Shown piece after piece: positions 33,983 to 42,302 of a DNA stretch of 64,000 nucleotides. The stretch covers positions 2,108,001 to 2,172,000 of the forward strand of contig OY969623.1 of NCBI GenBank assembly GCA_963701675.1, read 5' to 3'. The position numbers and the translations under genes were made by a program. Each line of letters begins with the position of its first letter. The first letter of the stretch is position 1. Below the pieces are notes generated by a model. That model was given only the letters and a program-made list of their open reading frames with translations. It searched no databases and was not told where the DNA came from. The stretch comes from G963701675 sp963701675 (GTDB lineage: Bacteria; Planctomycetota; Planctomycetia; Gemmatales; Gemmataceae).

Positions 33983-36184
33983 TTACTTCTTTCGCGCCTG
34001 CTTCAACACCTCGGACCACCAATCGCTCAGTTTTTTGACCGCGCCGTTGCTTTCTTTTCTGGCGGCCGCCTCCCCCTTAGTCTTGGTCCGACCTACAGCG
34101 CCATTGGCCAATGCGCCCTTCTTTCCGTCCGCTGCGGCTGTGACAGTGCCGGCCGGCTGCTTCTTCGGGAGAAACTTCCGTTCGCCAAGGCTCCAGCAAA
34201 TACTTCCGATCCAGTAGATGCACAGGCCCGCGGGCACTTTGTAGAAGAAGAAGAAAAACGGAATCATCATGTACTTCATCATTTTTTGCTGCATCGCCTG
34301 TTGGTCGTCGGCCGGCGGCGGCGTCATTAATTTCTGCTGCCAGAGCATGAGCACGACCCAGACGATGGGCAGTAGATTGAAATACGGGCCGAGATAGAAG
34401 AATGTCCCTAAGTACGCCGGATCGCTAATGAACGGGATTTTCTCGCTCCACCACACCAACATGTCCGGCGCCGCGAGATTCGGCATCCACAAGAAACTCT
34501 GCAGACGAAAATTGATGCTCTCCTGCAATGCGTAGTAAAGGCCGAGGAAGATCGGCAATTGGGCGAACATGAGCCAACAACTGCTCAACATCGCCATCGG
34601 GTTGACACCGGCCTTGGCATACAATTCATGCTTGGCCTGCCGGAGTTGCCAGGGATCGTTCTTGAACTTCTCTTCGAGCTTCTTGATTTCCGGCGCCAGC
34701 TCCTGATTAATCTTCTGCATCTTTTCCTGCATCCCGGCCGTCGCTGTCGCCTGCCGTCGGCTCAAAGGAAACAGCAGGCAGCGAACTACCACCGTGAGCA
34801 AAATGATCGAGACACCGTAGCTCCACGGCACGACCTGGTGGATCAGCCACAGCAGTTTGTGCATGATGTTCGTGAAGAATACGATCAAATCCGACCACCA
34901 ACCGAAGCTCCCGTAATCGGTCAACGTGTTCAAATGCAGCTTGTCGGTGTACCGATCAACCAGCGCGTTGGATACTGCCTTTCCGCCGGCCAAGTGACCG
35001 AGCAGTTCAACTTTTACCGGTCCGTTGTAGAGCAGGTACTTATGAGTGACGGAGTTTCCGGGCTTGAGATCGATCGGTTCCGAAATGACCCGGACGGTAA
35101 TGTCGTCGAGAAACTGCTTGGTCGGGTGCGGTTCGCCTTCCGGCCTGGGACGAGCCCACGCAAGAAAATTGGGGCGGATGCCCGGTTCCTGTTCGTTGTC
35201 GACGACGATCATGGAGGCGAAGTATTGGGTCGCGACTCCGGCGTAGCGGATAAACTTGTCATCCGGCCGCAGGACCTCTTGGCCGCCTCCTTGAAACGAG
35301 ATTTTTTGACTCAGTTGTAAGTCGCGCCAAATTCCGCCGCCCTTGTACGCTTCCAGGCCGATGAGCGAATTCCGGTACACGGTGGTGTACCATTTGCCTT
35401 CGATGGGTAGACCGTGTGCCCCGGCGAGTTGGTATCGGAACTTGACCGGAGCCGCATCGTCGCCGATTCGTTCCATACGGACAGAAAGACCAAGATGGTA
35501 GTCGCCTCGATGGAGACTATATGTCTTGGTTAGCCGAACGCGTTGTCCTGGCACTTCGCAGGTAAAGGCCACTTCATGCAGGTCCTTGTCAGCGTCGTTC
35601 TGAGAGGATTTGAATTCCCATTCCAATTCGCCCAGATCACCTTCGGGGCGTTCGGGCCGGTTCTCGTTCGGATTGGCGTAGTGATAAAGCCTGTTCGACG
35701 GTGAAGTCGGCGCGTTGGGAATAAGTTCGAGCATCGTCCGCGGCTCGACAGGCCGGCCAAGTTCATTGCCCTCGTCGAACGCCGTCAAGAAGAGACTTTG
35801 CACACCGGCGCCACGAGTCGTCAGAGATCCCTTCAAGTTGAAGGTGTCATCGCCGATGACAACTTGTTTGCTTTCCTTCCTTACCACCGGCTTCGGCACT
35901 TCGTCCGATTTTTTCGCCACCACCTTCGGGGGCTCAGCGGCGAGCTTGTTGGAAAGGACACCCACATCGCTGGCGAGTTGGACGGCGGCCCCGACTCCCG
36001 AAAGCCCCGGCGTTGGCGGCACGGCGGCAGGCAAGTTGGCCCAAAGCACGGGATGCGGCAGTGGTACTTTCGCCTCGACCGCCGGCCGGGGCTTTGGCGG
36101 CCAGATCTTGTTCATGAGCCATTGCCAGCTCATGAGGAAGACCATCGAGATCAAGAAAAACGTGATCAGATGACGCTGTGACAT
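33983..36184 (-). CDS. yidC: Membrane protein insertase YidC
   Basis: YidC inserts and folds inner-membrane proteins, alone or with SecYEG. The 733-residue form has an N-terminal anchor helix (about residues 6-24), a Pro/Lys-rich linker, the large periplasmic beta-sandwich domain (about residues 100-420), and the C-terminal five-helix core. The core contains the conserved positively charged groove Arg in VVRCLLFPLSRRQ, the cytoplasmic hairpin MQEKMQKINQELAPEIKKL, and LPIFLGLYYALQ. The basic C-terminal tail is ~60 residues long, longer than usual. Start ATG at 36184. mnmE follows 43 bases downstream. Confidence 0.97.
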   Translation of the reverse strand: MSQRHLITFFLISMVFLMSWQWLMNKIWPPKPRPAVEAKVPLPHPVLWANLPAAVPPTPGLSGVGAAVQLASDVGVLSNKLAAEPPKVVAKKSDEVPKPVVRKESKQVVIGDDTFNLKGSLTTRGAGVQSLFLTAFDEGNELGRPVEPRTMLELIPNAPTSPSNRLYHYANPNENRPERPEGDLGELEWEFKSSQNDADKDLHEVAFTCEVPGQRVRLTKTYSLHRGDYHLGLSVRMERIGDDAAPVKFRYQLAGAHGLPIEGKWYTTVYRNSLIGLEAYKGGGIWRDLQLSQKISFQGGGQEVLRPDDKFIRYAGVATQYFASMIVVDNEQEPGIRPNFLAWARPRPEGEPHPTKQFLDDITVRVISEPIDLKPGNSVTHKYLLYNGPVKVELLGHLAGGKAVSNALVDRYTDKLHLNTLTDYGSFGWWSDLIVFFTNIMHKLLWLIHQVVPWSYGVSIILLTVVVRCLLFPLSRRQATATAGMQEKMQKINQELAPEIKKLEEKFKNDPWQLRQAKHELYAKAGVNPMAMLSSCWLMFAQLPIFLGLYYALQESINFRLQSFLWMPNLAAPDMLVWWSEKIPFISDPAYLGTFFYLGPYFNLLPIVWVVLMLWQQKLMTPPPADDQQAMQQKMMKYMMIPFFFFFYKVPAGLCIYWIGSICWSLGERKFLPKKQPAGTVTAAADGKKGALANGAVGRTKTKGEAAARKESNGAVKKLSDWWSEVLKQARKK

Positions 36185-36250
36185 GATCGGCCCAGGGACC
36201 GTGAAAATCGCTCGGCTTATTCCACTTATGTTAGCAACTTTGGCGAGTCC

Positions 36251-36315
36251 TTTCCGAGCCGGAAGCGTAAGCGACGTTTGGAGGCGAAACGTCGCTTACG
36301 CTTCCGGCTCGGAAA
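36251..36315 (-). terminator. Perfect 29-bp palindrome between phosphodiesterase gene and yidC
   Basis: The arms 36251-36279 and 36287-36315 are exact inverted repeats around a 7-nt loop. It begins eight bases after the stop of the phosphodiesterase gene on the minus strand and so can act as its terminator, isolating it from yidC. The arm (AGCCGGAAGCGTAAGCGACG) resembles that of the palindrome at 1451-1521. Confidence 0.85.
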
Positions 36316-36323
36316 GAATGAGT

Positions 36324-37070
36324 TTAGCGTCCGTCGCGCAGGCGGTCGCCGAGGAAGTTTTCCAGATCGGGAACGTCGTAAATCTTGCGAATGGTGCTTT
36401 CCATGTCGTACTCGACGCGGCGGTAGCGAATCGTGTCGTCGTCGAGTAACACGTAGCAGGCTCGCCAATCGCCGTCGCGCGGCTGGCCCACGGACCCGAC
36501 GTTGCAGAGTGTCTTTCGGCCGTTCAGCTTGTAGGCAAAATCGATTTCGTCGGGTGCGTGAAACTGAAGGCTCTCGGTAAATATGCCGGGGACGTGCGTG
36601 TGTCCCTGAAAACAGTAACGGTCAACGAGGGCAAAAATTCGCTCCATCTTCCGCTGATTGTAAATGTCTTCCGGAAACACATATTCGTTGAGCGGATTGC
36701 GGGCCGATCCGTGGACGAACAGATAATCCCCTTCCTTGTGGGTACGCGGCCGCTCGGCAAGAAATTCCCAGCGGCGCTCTTTCTTGTTGCGGTCCTCGTT
36801 CGGTGACTCCAGCTGGGCCCTCGTCCAAAAGATGGCTCGCTCGGCCGACGGATTGAACCCGTCCGGGTCGAACATCGCGCCTTGGTCGTGATTTCCCAAC
36901 AGTACCATCTGGCATTGCATCACCAGATCGACACACTCGCGCGGATTGGGACCGTATCCAACGATATCGCCGAGGCAATAGATCGTATCGACGTTATGCT
37001 TCTTGATGTCCGCGAGGACTGCCTCGAGACCTTCGAGGTTACTATGAATGTCGCTGATCAACGCCTTCAC
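36324..37070 (-). CDS. Metallophosphoesterase (YfcE/MJ0936-type)
   Basis: A 248-residue calcineurin-like phosphoesterase. Metal and catalytic motifs are complete: SDIHSN (Asp7, His9), LGDIVGYGPNP, LGNHDQG, a VHGS histidine and GHTHVPG. Members of this subfamily cleave phosphodiesters or phosphomonoesters of small molecules; some act on cyclic nucleotides or nucleotide second messengers, others on unknown compounds. Length is normal. There is no signal peptide, so it is cytoplasmic. A strong hairpin follows the stop. The physiological substrate cannot be predicted. Confidence 0.9.
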   Translation of the reverse strand: MKALISDIHSNLEGLEAVLADIKKHNVDTIYCLGDIVGYGPNPRECVDLVMQCQMVLLGNHDQGAMFDPDGFNPSAERAIFWTRAQLESPNEDRNKKERRWEFLAERPRTHKEGDYLFVHGSARNPLNEYVFPEDIYNQRKMERIFALVDRYCFQGHTHVPGIFTESLQFHAPDEIDFAYKLNGRKTLCNVGSVGQPRDGDWRACYVLLDDDTIRYRRVEYDMESTIRKIYDVPDLENFLGDRLRDGR

Positions 37071-37207
37071 GCGTGGGGTCTCCGGGGGTACGCACCTGAT
37101 CCTCGTCCGTCGGTTGGGGAACTTGCCTCAACCAACAGTGTGGCTGCCCCTTAGGAAGTGTACTTCGTATGCGGAAAAAGTGTCAAGGGAATGCCAAGAA
37201 AGCGCTC

Positions 37208-37233
37208 GCGGCTTAGCGTTTCCGCTAAGCCGC
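37208..37233 (-). terminator. Perfect 11-bp stem hairpin after the deiminase-like gene
   Basis: GCGGCTTAGCG and CGCTAAGCCGC pair perfectly around a TTTC loop, 13 bases after the stop of the minus-strand gene starting at 39817. On the minus strand the sequence beyond the stem is moderately T-rich. It probably ends that transcript. Confidence 0.7.
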
Positions 37234-37246
37234 AAGCGGCATATGT

Positions 37247-39817
37247 TTACACCTGCTTCACGGTTACCGACATGTAATCGTGGAAGGTTTCGATCCCCTG
37301 CCCCGTGTTGTGTTGCGTGTCCGGATTCGTCCCGGTGCGATCCGAATACACGAGGAAACGAATCGTTCCGGTCCCATCTACATACCGCGAGAAGTCCGAA
37401 CGGATGTAGCCGTCGAGGGTGCCGTCGACGTTGCCGGCCCAACTATCCATGTATCGATTGTTTCCGCTCAAGCCTGTGGCGTCACCCCAGTTGCCGGCAA
37501 CGATATCCCAGACATACAGCTCAACGTGCGTGCAGTAATCGGCGTAGCCTTCCCATCGGACGGCGATTTCGTCCATGTCGGAAATGGACTCCGGCAAGTT
37601 GAAGCTAAATGTGTGCGTCGATTCGTTGCTCGTTGGACTCGGCACCGGCGCGATGTAGCGATTGGCATCGGTGTCGCCTCCCGTGGCGTTGGACGTCGAC
37701 AACGCCGTGTAATTTCCCGCGCTTAAGGCACTGCCGACCGGCGACGTATTTCCATTGATGGCCGCCCACCCCGAGGTCTGCGATCCGAATGCGAACTTGT
37801 TGACGCCGGCCCCTTCCGAGAAGTCATACTTGGTCGCGGTGCCCGCCGTAATGGTGAACGGATCACTGATCGCTACCACTTCGTCATTGTCCGCGGCCTT
37901 GGCAACTACCTTTATTACGGCGTTGGTCGTTGTGCGGCCGTTTACGGTCCATAGATACGACCCGGTGTCCGTCGTGGTCGTGACATGACGGTATGCACCG
38001 CCGCCGTTGAACGATACGAAAATCTTGATCTCAGTCGGATCGACGTTATTCGTGTCGATCGCGGACCATTCGATCTTGTGTTGGCTGCCCTTGAGCAAGA
38101 TTTCGCCGCCGGACGGAGACACGACGTTGGCCGCCGGTAAGGCGCCGGTGTGTTTCGGTACTTGCATCACGATGCAATGGATAGCGCCGGCCGATGGAAT
38201 AATGGCGCTGCATTGGATGGGAATAATCTCCAAGCCGGGTGCGGCCGCTGTCCATTTGGCAATGGCATCAGCATCTTCGTCGTTATAGCTGGAGTTTCCA
38301 CCGGGTTTGATTGCCGTGCCATACACCGGCACGAAAATTCGATCGTTCACTCTAAAGGCATTGGCGTAGGTGTAGTGTGTCGAACCCACGTTCCATGCCT
38401 GCGGCCGGTAGACGTTGAAGCCGAGGTTCTGCATGTAGGTAACGGCGTCATTGGTGATCTGAGTCGCCGTCGCGTTGGAGCCGGCTTTGAATTCAGAAAT
38501 GACGACCGTATCTTCGTCAACAAGATACATCCACATGTCGATATGGCCCGTGCCGTCCACGGAGAACGGAAGTTGCGGCATGACGTGTAACGTGTCGATT
38601 CCCTGGTATTTGTTGTAAAGCTCGGAGATCAAACTCGGGTTGTATCCATCCGTGGCTGTGTTGTGGTAGTTCACCAGGGAAGTGACGAATCCGGTTCTAT
38701 TGGGGCCGGGCTGAAAGTTTCCGCCGGACTGGTACAACCCCATGTCGTACGTCGGAATTTTGAAGTTGCTATCGCCCAGCGCCGTCGGCATGAAATTGTC
38801 GACGGATCGATTGGGGTAGTAATGTCTATCGACAATGGCAAGCGAATCGTCCACGTTTATAAAAGCCGGGCCGTAATCGCGAATCCATACCGAGTCGCTC
38901 GGCTGAATGAAAAACTGAACCTTGCTCATGTTGGCGCCGGCATTAGTAAACGAAGTGGTGGCGGAACTTTGCTGCCCGGCGCTGGAAACGACAACGTAGG
39001 CGATGTCATCCTTTGTCGGGTCTTCGGTTAGCTCCTTCACCATGTCGGTGACGATGCTGCTGAAACTCGTGTACGAGAAAATCACGCCCCGCATGGGGTC
39101 GTATTCTGCAGGAGAGCTCACCACTCCCGTCGTTGGCGTGTCGCGCGACCCATCGTAGGTAATAGAATATGGCGTCATTGACTGGAACGGGTTGGTTCCA
39201 GGGGCATAGGGTCGTGCGCACGGCAGCGGGGCATCTTCCGCGGTAGACTGCGACGCGACGCCGGCACCGATTGCGGCGACAGTCACGGTTTCGGTCGCGA
39301 CCTGACCGGGAGTGTTGTTTCGTGTCAACGCGCCCTTCAACGGCGCCGAATCGAATCCCTCTTCGCTCAACCCGCGCGACAATGTCGATCGGGGTTGCAG
39401 AGCCCGGTTGAACATAGCCGGATGACGATGCGCGGCTTCTCCTAAACCATCGTCGAGCTTCAAACTCAGTTGGTTCGCAAATGGATCAGCGGAGCTATTA
39501 TTGATTGCCGAGTTTCCGTCGGACAGACGGGCAATCACGCGGTGAATGGTGTCGCCCGCATTTTCACTTGCGGGAGTATGCAGCAATGGCGATGAGACGG
39601 AGGCTGGCCGGGCGACCGACAGGACGGGCGCATCGTAGCTCCCGCGATCCAACGTCAGATCGGGCTCAACGCTGGAAGCCACTCCGGTCGCGGACAAGCC
39701 GAAGAAATCCAAGATGCTCCCCGGCTGCAATCGGTCTTCTAACTTGTCAAGCTTTGGATGAAACGACCTGAGGCGAGACGAAAAACGCGAGCTGACGATG
39801 CGAGTTCCACGACCCAT
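37247..39817 (-). CDS. Secreted agmatine/peptidyl-arginine deiminase-family protein
   Basis: An 856-residue surface or secreted protein. A basic N terminus with the export-type motif LDKLEDRLQPGS leads through a variable region to a PAD_porph-type deiminase domain (about residues 215-560). The catalytic set is intact: Asp314 in WIRDYGP, His425 and Asp427 in GTGHIDMWM, and Cys548 in GAIHCIVMQVP. Family enzymes hydrolyse the guanidino group of agmatine or of peptidyl arginine. A fibronectin-like segment (about 565-650) and a ~190-residue C-terminal jelly-roll-like domain follow. ATG at 39817 has GGGAGGAG eight bases before it, so the upstream in-frame codon at 39850 is rejected. A ~300-bp repeat lies upstream in the same orientation. 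Confidence 0.85.
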   Translation of the reverse strand: MGRGTRIVSSRFSSRLRSFHPKLDKLEDRLQPGSILDFFGLSATGVASSVEPDLTLDRGSYDAPVLSVARPASVSSPLLHTPASENAGDTIHRVIARLSDGNSAINNSSADPFANQLSLKLDDGLGEAAHRHPAMFNRALQPRSTLSRGLSEEGFDSAPLKGALTRNNTPGQVATETVTVAAIGAGVASQSTAEDAPLPCARPYAPGTNPFQSMTPYSITYDGSRDTPTTGVVSSPAEYDPMRGVIFSYTSFSSIVTDMVKELTEDPTKDDIAYVVVSSAGQQSSATTSFTNAGANMSKVQFFIQPSDSVWIRDYGPAFINVDDSLAIVDRHYYPNRSVDNFMPTALGDSNFKIPTYDMGLYQSGGNFQPGPNRTGFVTSLVNYHNTATDGYNPSLISELYNKYQGIDTLHVMPQLPFSVDGTGHIDMWMYLVDEDTVVISEFKAGSNATATQITNDAVTYMQNLGFNVYRPQAWNVGSTHYTYANAFRVNDRIFVPVYGTAIKPGGNSSYNDEDADAIAKWTAAAPGLEIIPIQCSAIIPSAGAIHCIVMQVPKHTGALPAANVVSPSGGEILLKGSQHKIEWSAIDTNNVDPTEIKIFVSFNGGGAYRHVTTTTDTGSYLWTVNGRTTTNAVIKVVAKAADNDEVVAISDPFTITAGTATKYDFSEGAGVNKFAFGSQTSGWAAINGNTSPVGSALSAGNYTALSTSNATGGDTDANRYIAPVPSPTSNESTHTFSFNLPESISDMDEIAVRWEGYADYCTHVELYVWDIVAGNWGDATGLSGNNRYMDSWAGNVDGTLDGYIRSDFSRYVDGTGTIRFLVYSDRTGTNPDTQHNTGQGIETFHDYMSVTVKQV

Positions 39818-39972
39818 ACGAGTGCTCCTCCCAATTGAAATAAAAGACAATGCGAGCGTGTGTCGTGCACCGAGCGTGTGCGCTAAGATGGTTCTAGTTT
39901 AACGAAGGATTTTACGTGGTCAACGAGAAAAACGGTGTCGGAACCTCCGGCTTGGCGGACTAACTCTTGATT

Positions 39973-40026
39973 CTCGGCGTTCTCTGCGTGCTCTGCGGTT
40001 TAAGCGAAACCGCAAAGAACGCCGAG
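39973..40026. repeat. Two-part inverted repeat near the dispersed repeat
   Basis: A lower stem CTCGGCGTTCT / AGAACGCCGAG (39973-39983 with 40016-40026) and an upper stem TGCGGTTT / AAACCGCA (39994-40001 with 40007-40014) form a hairpin with an internal loop. It lies between the second copy of the dispersed repeat and the deiminase gene. Confidence 0.65.
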
Positions 40027-40046
40027 AACGCAGAGAAATACACCCG

Positions 40047-40361
40047 GAACTGATCCGCCATTAACCCGCCATAGTAATGGTGGAATGCGCCTTATGGCAC
40101 GATCCGGCCACGAGAAGCACTCGCAGTGTCACCGTTATCCTCCGCTTCTTACGGTGGAATGCGCGTTGTGGCACGCGGATGCGCGATGGCCTGGCTTTCG
40201 CCGTGGCGGTGTTGCATTGCCAACCTTTCGCACGCAGGCCAGCGTTGATCGGCTTCGAGCCGCCGCATCAGCGTCACTCCAACTGGCGCGCACCTCGCGC
40301 GCTCTGTTCGCGCATCATGCCACTGTGTCACGCTTTCATGCAAGCGCCGTTCTGTGACAAA
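40047..40361 (-). repeat. ~300-bp dispersed repeat, copy 2 (inverted)
   Basis: Read on the minus strand it matches 24272-24572 from TTTGTCACAGAACGGCGCTT to GGGTTAATGGCGGA, with scattered substitutions and about 15-20 extra bases. The internal near-duplication GTGCCA(C/T)AA(G/C)GCGCATTCCACC is clear here. It lies about 230 bp upstream of the deiminase-family surface protein gene and points toward it. Open frames inside it are not conserved between copies. Confidence 0.85.
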
Positions 40362-40437
40362 CTTGACAAACTGAAAAGAAAAACCGGCGAGGAGAAGAAA
40401 GCAAGCGGTGACGACCAAAGGAAAGAGGACCAAAGAA

Positions 40438-40476
40438 CGCGAAACGACGAATGAGGCTTTGATTCGCCGTTTCGCG
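40438..40476 (-). terminator. Hairpin after the Vgb-like gene
   Basis: CGCGAAACGACGAAT at 40438-40452 pairs with ATTCGCCGTTTCGCG at 40462-40476 with one mismatch. On the minus strand it is followed by a T-rich tract (TTCTTTGGTCCTCTTTCC). It lies 18 bases after the stop of the gene starting at 42123 and is likely its terminator. Confidence 0.7.
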
Positions 40477-40494
40477 CCATTCGACGTATCGGGG

Positions 40495-42123
40495 TTATGC
40501 CAACAGGTCTTGCAACGCGAGCTCAAACCCCGAGGCGGTCAGCCAATCTTGGGCCTGCTCGTCATGTGCAGCCGGCGTTAGCCGGCTGAGCGTGGGCGTT
40601 TCGCAGCAGGGTTCCGCTACGGCGATTGGAATGGCCAAGTTCGAGATCGATCCAGAGGTTCTTCCGTCCGTTCGGTTGGCTCCCAGCGGTTGCTGCGAAC
40701 GCATATCAACCATTGGTTCAACACTGCCGTCAAGGAACGCCGCTGCGGCGCTCGGATTGTTGCCGCCACTGCCGGGTGCCGTCCCGCCAGCGATGTTCGC
40801 CGTGCTCGTCGCCGTCGAAGTCATGCCGCCAGGATGAGTGTCGGTAATAGTGACCGTCACTTCATACTGGCCCGGCGCGCTGTACACGTGACCGCCGGTG
40901 ACGAACCAATTGCCCTGGGCGCCACCCCGCACGCGACCGGCCGAGGTCTTGCCATCGCCCCAAGCGATTTGCACGCTGTAGTTCGCAGGCACCATGCCCG
41001 GTTCGTTGTCATGGAATGTCGCGATCACGCCGCGAAGCGGCTGACCAGCGGTCCCGGTGAGGCTCAGGCCGGTGGCGGAGAGCAGATAAAACTTCACGAT
41101 CTTGTTCGCAAGTTCCTCCGTGAACCAGATATTCTTGTCTGGGCCGACAGTGATGAGCGCGCCGAGCGTTGCGGGGCTTTGCGTCGGTGCCGAAAACTCA
41201 GTGATTTCGCAGGAAGGAGTAATCCTTCCAATCTTGTTAACGGCCTGTTCGGTGAACCAAACATTCCCGTCTGGGGCGAGCGTAATTCCAGTGGGCGCAC
41301 TATCGGGCGTTGGCACCTCGCATTCGGTGATGCTGACTGGATTGTAGTTGTGATCTAGATTAAGCAGGCCGATCGCGTTTCCCCAGTGCGACTGTTCTGT
41401 AAACCACATGTTTCCGTCTGCTCCCGCGGTGATGTTTGCCGGTTGAGCATTCGCGGTTGGAATTTCGGTTGGGGGAAGAAAGGTCCCATCCGTCATTATG
41501 CGACGGACGCGGTTGCCAACGTTCTCCGTGAACCACAAGTTCCCATCCGGGCCAGCGGCGATTCCTGAAGGCCATGTATCCGCATCTGGAATCGTCCATT
41601 CACTGAGAGCGCCGGAACAACTAAGCCGCCCAATCTTGTTTTCCTCACTTTCAGTGAACCAGATGTTTCCGTCCGGACCGACAGTCACGTACGGGGACCA
41701 AGAGTTAATCGGATACTCCGTGAAGCTTCCGGCGGTGGTAACACGCCCGATCTTCGGTGCCATCGCGTCGGCAAACCATAGATCGCCGCAAAGAGTCGCA
41801 ATACCGTGAGGTGTGCCACCGGTTGGAATCGGGAATTCGTTCGTGATGACCCCGTCGGTTGTGATTCGTCCAATCTTATTTCCAAAGTACTCGGTAAACC
41901 AAAGCGCACCATCCGGACCGGACGTGATGCCGGTGGGGCGGCTTGCGGTGGTCGGAACGCTGGATTCGAGAGTGCCGCCGGAGAGCAAGCATCGTTCTTC
42001 AAATGCCTCAAGCTTCAAGACGGATTTCTGAGGGCTTCCTTGCTTGGCGCTTCGCCTTCGGAGCGTTTTAGCCTTAGCTTCAGGACAACCTCGAACACTC
42101 GGATTCTTCAGGAACCAACCCAT
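40495..42123 (-). CDS. Vgb-like beta-propeller surface protein with LEPR-type N terminus
   Basis: A 542-residue protein resembling streptogramin B lyase (Vgb) propellers, extended for the cell surface. After a basic N terminus and the motif LEAFEERCLLSGG come seven propeller blades with the recurring pattern GPDGNIWFTE ... NKIGRI (about residues 50-345), then a PKD-like beta domain (about 365-450) and a low-complexity tail. Lyase activity is doubtful because the match is to the blade pattern only and the domain context is structural. ATG at 42123 is chosen for GGAGGTGA five bases upstream. No classical hydrophobic signal peptide is visible. Confidence 0.85.
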   Translation of the reverse strand: MGWFLKNPSVRGCPEAKAKTLRRRSAKQGSPQKSVLKLEAFEERCLLSGGTLESSVPTTASRPTGITSGPDGALWFTEYFGNKIGRITTDGVITNEFPIPTGGTPHGIATLCGDLWFADAMAPKIGRVTTAGSFTEYPINSWSPYVTVGPDGNIWFTESEENKIGRLSCSGALSEWTIPDADTWPSGIAAGPDGNLWFTENVGNRVRRIMTDGTFLPPTEIPTANAQPANITAGADGNMWFTEQSHWGNAIGLLNLDHNYNPVSITECEVPTPDSAPTGITLAPDGNVWFTEQAVNKIGRITPSCEITEFSAPTQSPATLGALITVGPDKNIWFTEELANKIVKFYLLSATGLSLTGTAGQPLRGVIATFHDNEPGMVPANYSVQIAWGDGKTSAGRVRGGAQGNWFVTGGHVYSAPGQYEVTVTITDTHPGGMTSTATSTANIAGGTAPGSGGNNPSAAAAFLDGSVEPMVDMRSQQPLGANRTDGRTSGSISNLAIPIAVAEPCCETPTLSRLTPAAHDEQAQDWLTASGFELALQDLLA

Positions 42124-42302
42124 CGGAGTCACCTCCACTTTGCAGGAATGATACTGGAACTCGGTACAAGCATCTCGTTATGCTTCTACCGGATAAATCA
42201 AGAAGCGACCGCGAGACCCGACAGCAGCAGAAGGAAAACTTTGGACCGGTTGCCGGAGGCGAGGAGTTCACCGTGCGGCCCTGCATCTGCCTCAGTTCTC
42301 AA

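Noticed and set aside
40077..40454. 125-codon open frame across repeat copy 2
   Set aside because: Overlaps the repeat on the opposite strand and is interrupted in copy 1; no ribosome site.
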